42,296 nt of DNA from Brevibacterium sp. p3-SID960. Lineage in GTDB: Bacteria > Actinomycetota > Actinomycetes > Actinomycetales > Brevibacteriaceae. Below are positions 41,249 to 42,296 of the stretch, piece by piece (positions within the stretch are counted from its first letter, which is position 1; each line of letters starts with the position of its first letter). A program made the position numbers and the translations under genes. The stretch is from assembly GCF_025144725.1 (NCBI RefSeq), contig NZ_JALXKS010000028.1, positions 1-42,296 on the forward strand, written 5' to 3'. The notes beneath the pieces are model-generated. The model did no database searches, was not told the DNA's origin, and saw only the letters and a list, made by a program, of their open reading frames with translations.

Positions 41249-42100
41249 ATGGCTCACACTCTGCGCAACACGCGCGCCGCGTCCCTTCCAGCAAAGCTCA
41301 GCCGCTCCTGGCTGCTCATCAATGCCGCCAAGAAGGAGACCTTCGAAGCCGCGCAGACCTCGGAAGCCGATTCGCTCATCTATGACATGGAAGCCGCTGT
41401 CCCTGCCGACAAGAAGGGCCTGGCCCGCGACAACGTCGTCGCTGCGCTGGACAACGGCATGGGCGGCTGGGTGCGTGTCAACTCGATGGGCACCCAGGAA
41501 TGGGAGGACGATCTCGCCGCTCTCAACGGCACCCCGGGCCTGCGCGGCGTCATACTGCCCAACACCGAACGTCCTGAACAGGTCACCTACACCGCCATGC
41601 GCGCCGGAGCCGGCGTGCCGGTGCTCGCACTCATCGAGACCGCCCGCGGGATCGAGAACGCCACCCGCATCGCCGAGGCGCCGGGCACCTTCCGGCTGGC
41701 GCTGGGCACCAATGACTTCCGCAAGGACACCGGTGTCGCCGATGACCCGATCGCCTTGGCCTATGCTCGCTCCCGTCTCGTGATCGCCACCCGCGTGGGC
41801 GGGCTGCCCGGCGCGATCGACGGGCCGAGCCCGGTCGGCGCCGGCACCGGCCAGGTGACTGAGGACTGCTTGTGGACGATGAAGATGGGCATGACCGGCA
41901 AGCTCGTCATCGACACCGACCAGATCCACACACTCAACACCGCCCTGGCGCCGAGCGAGGACGACCGGGCATGGGCGCGCAATATGCTCGCCGAGGCGGA
42001 AAGCACCGACGACATCGTCGACGGCTCCTACCTGCCCCGTCTGGCGCGTGCGAAGAAGATCGCCCAGCTGGCCGATTCCTACGGCCTTTGGAACGCCTGA
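41249..42100 (+). CDS. HpcH/HpaI aldolase/citrate lyase family protein (CitE-like)
   Basis: The 283-aa protein is a TIM-barrel CitE-like lyase. It has SWLLINAAKKE, the acidic DMEAAVPADKKGLAR, VRVNSMGTQEW, ALIETARGIENA with a metal-binding Glu, GTNDFRKDTG with the metal Asp, and the substrate loop IDGPSPVGAG. Family members cleave or make CoA thioesters such as citryl-, malyl- or citramalyl-CoA, with Mg. The citrate lyase alpha and gamma subunits are absent, so it is not part of a classical citrate lyase. A longer frame starting at 41213 overlaps the promoter and is less likely. It is divergent from leuB. Confidence 0.88.
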   Translation: MAHTLRNTRAASLPAKLSRSWLLINAAKKETFEAAQTSEADSLIYDMEAAVPADKKGLARDNVVAALDNGMGGWVRVNSMGTQEWEDDLAALNGTPGLRGVILPNTERPEQVTYTAMRAGAGVPVLALIETARGIENATRIAEAPGTFRLALGTNDFRKDTGVADDPIALAYARSRLVIATRVGGLPGAIDGPSPVGAGTGQVTEDCLWTMKMGMTGKLVIDTDQIHTLNTALAPSEDDRAWARNMLAEAESTDDIVDGSYLPRLARAKKIAQLADSYGLWNA

Positions 42101-42204
42101 TCACCACCGACGACAGGTCGGCCGCAGCAGCTGCACCCGGCCTCTCGCATGCGTGAGGGGCATCATACTTCTTCAGCTGGAAAATTGAAGCCAATATCGC
42201 CGCC

Positions 42205-42264
42205 GGCTCGACCGGCCGCTCAACCGGCAGCTCGACCGGCTGCTCAACCACCACCTCAACTGGC
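42205..42264. repeat. 12-bp tandem repeat (five units)
   Basis: Units read GGCTCGACCGGC, CGCTCAACCGGC, AGCTCGACCGGC, TGCTCAACCACC, ACCTCAACTGGC. A multiple of three keeps all frames open: the plus strand would encode S-T-G-x and the minus strand P-V-E-x repeats. No start codon with a ribosome site supports a plus-strand gene, and the minus-strand frame runs under citE, so I leave it non-coding. The rest of 42101-42296 shows no clear gene. Confidence 0.75.
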
Positions 42265-42296
42265 GACTGGCTCGGGCCGCAGACTCCTCACTCCCG

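Noticed and set aside
41249..42100. Classical citrate lyase beta subunit
   Set aside because: No citrate lyase alpha, gamma or prosthetic-group genes nearby; CitE-like family only.
41934..42254. A 106-codon minus-strand frame with PVE repeats
   Set aside because: More than half is antisense to the CitE-like gene, and no ribosome-binding site precedes a start; the repeats alone explain the open frame.
1..42296. Prophage, IS element or toxin-antitoxin system
   Set aside because: I see no transposase, integrase, structural phage gene or recognisable toxin-antitoxin pair.

Overview
The window is about 42.3 kb of high-GC DNA (roughly two thirds G+C by eye). Gene content and style point to an actinobacterium, most likely of the Brevibacterium/Micrococcales type. 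Signs are frequent GTG starts, ATGA stop/start overlaps, several start codons placed 6-7 bases after a TANNNT box (leaderless mRNAs), a flavin-dependent ThyX, and tRNA-Gln beside GluRS. The genus is inferred, not proven.

Layout. (1) 1-8.1 kb is mostly housekeeping: a DUF4282 membrane protein, an MFS symporter, a tRNA-Gln/tRNA-Glu pair, an atypical SDR, gltX with a proline iminopeptidase gene, an FAH-family hydrolase, and an AT-richer secreted-protein gene that looks acquired. (2) 8.1-29.2 kb is a continuous catabolic island. One minus-strand operon encodes an NCS2 uracil/xanthine permease, a three-subunit molybdenum hydroxylase (FAD, 2Fe-2S and Mo subunits; form II, not a true CO dehydrogenase) and a CoxG-like protein. 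A PucR-family regulator is divergent from allH (DUF2877) and a gene that fuses FdrA/AllF with DUF1116/AllG, the parts of oxamate carbamoyltransferase. A second minus-strand operon encodes hydantoinase/oxoprolinase subunits HyuA and HyuB, carbamate kinase, a MobA/MocA-like nucleotidyltransferase, the CoxD and CoxE maturation proteins and XdhC. (3) 29.5-34.1 kb, plus strand: HrpB helicase, a conserved actinobacterial protein usually labelled 3-methyladenine DNA glycosylase, and a membrane-anchored coiled-coil protein with Asp/His/Gly/Arg repeats. (4) 34.2-36.7 kb, minus strand: lplA with swapped domain order, thyX and a stand-alone maltokinase-cap-like protein. (5) 36.7-42.3 kb: an MFS transporter flanked by tandem repeats, an AT-rich inverted repeat, ilvE, leuB, and a divergent CitE-like lyase gene.

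The island is the most interesting part. Read together, its genes suggest import of an N-heterocycle, hydroxylation by the Mo enzyme, ATP-dependent ring opening by HyuAB, phosphorolysis of the resulting N-carbamoyl amide by AllFG-AllH to carbamoyl phosphate, and recovery of ATP by carbamate kinase. The substrate is unknown. Uracil via barbiturate and ureidomalonate, or hydantoin via parabanate and oxalurate, would fit the chemistry. The Mo-enzyme maturation genes sit inside the hyu operon and apart from the structural genes, which ties the two operons together. No allantoinase, urate oxidase or barbiturase is seen in the window.
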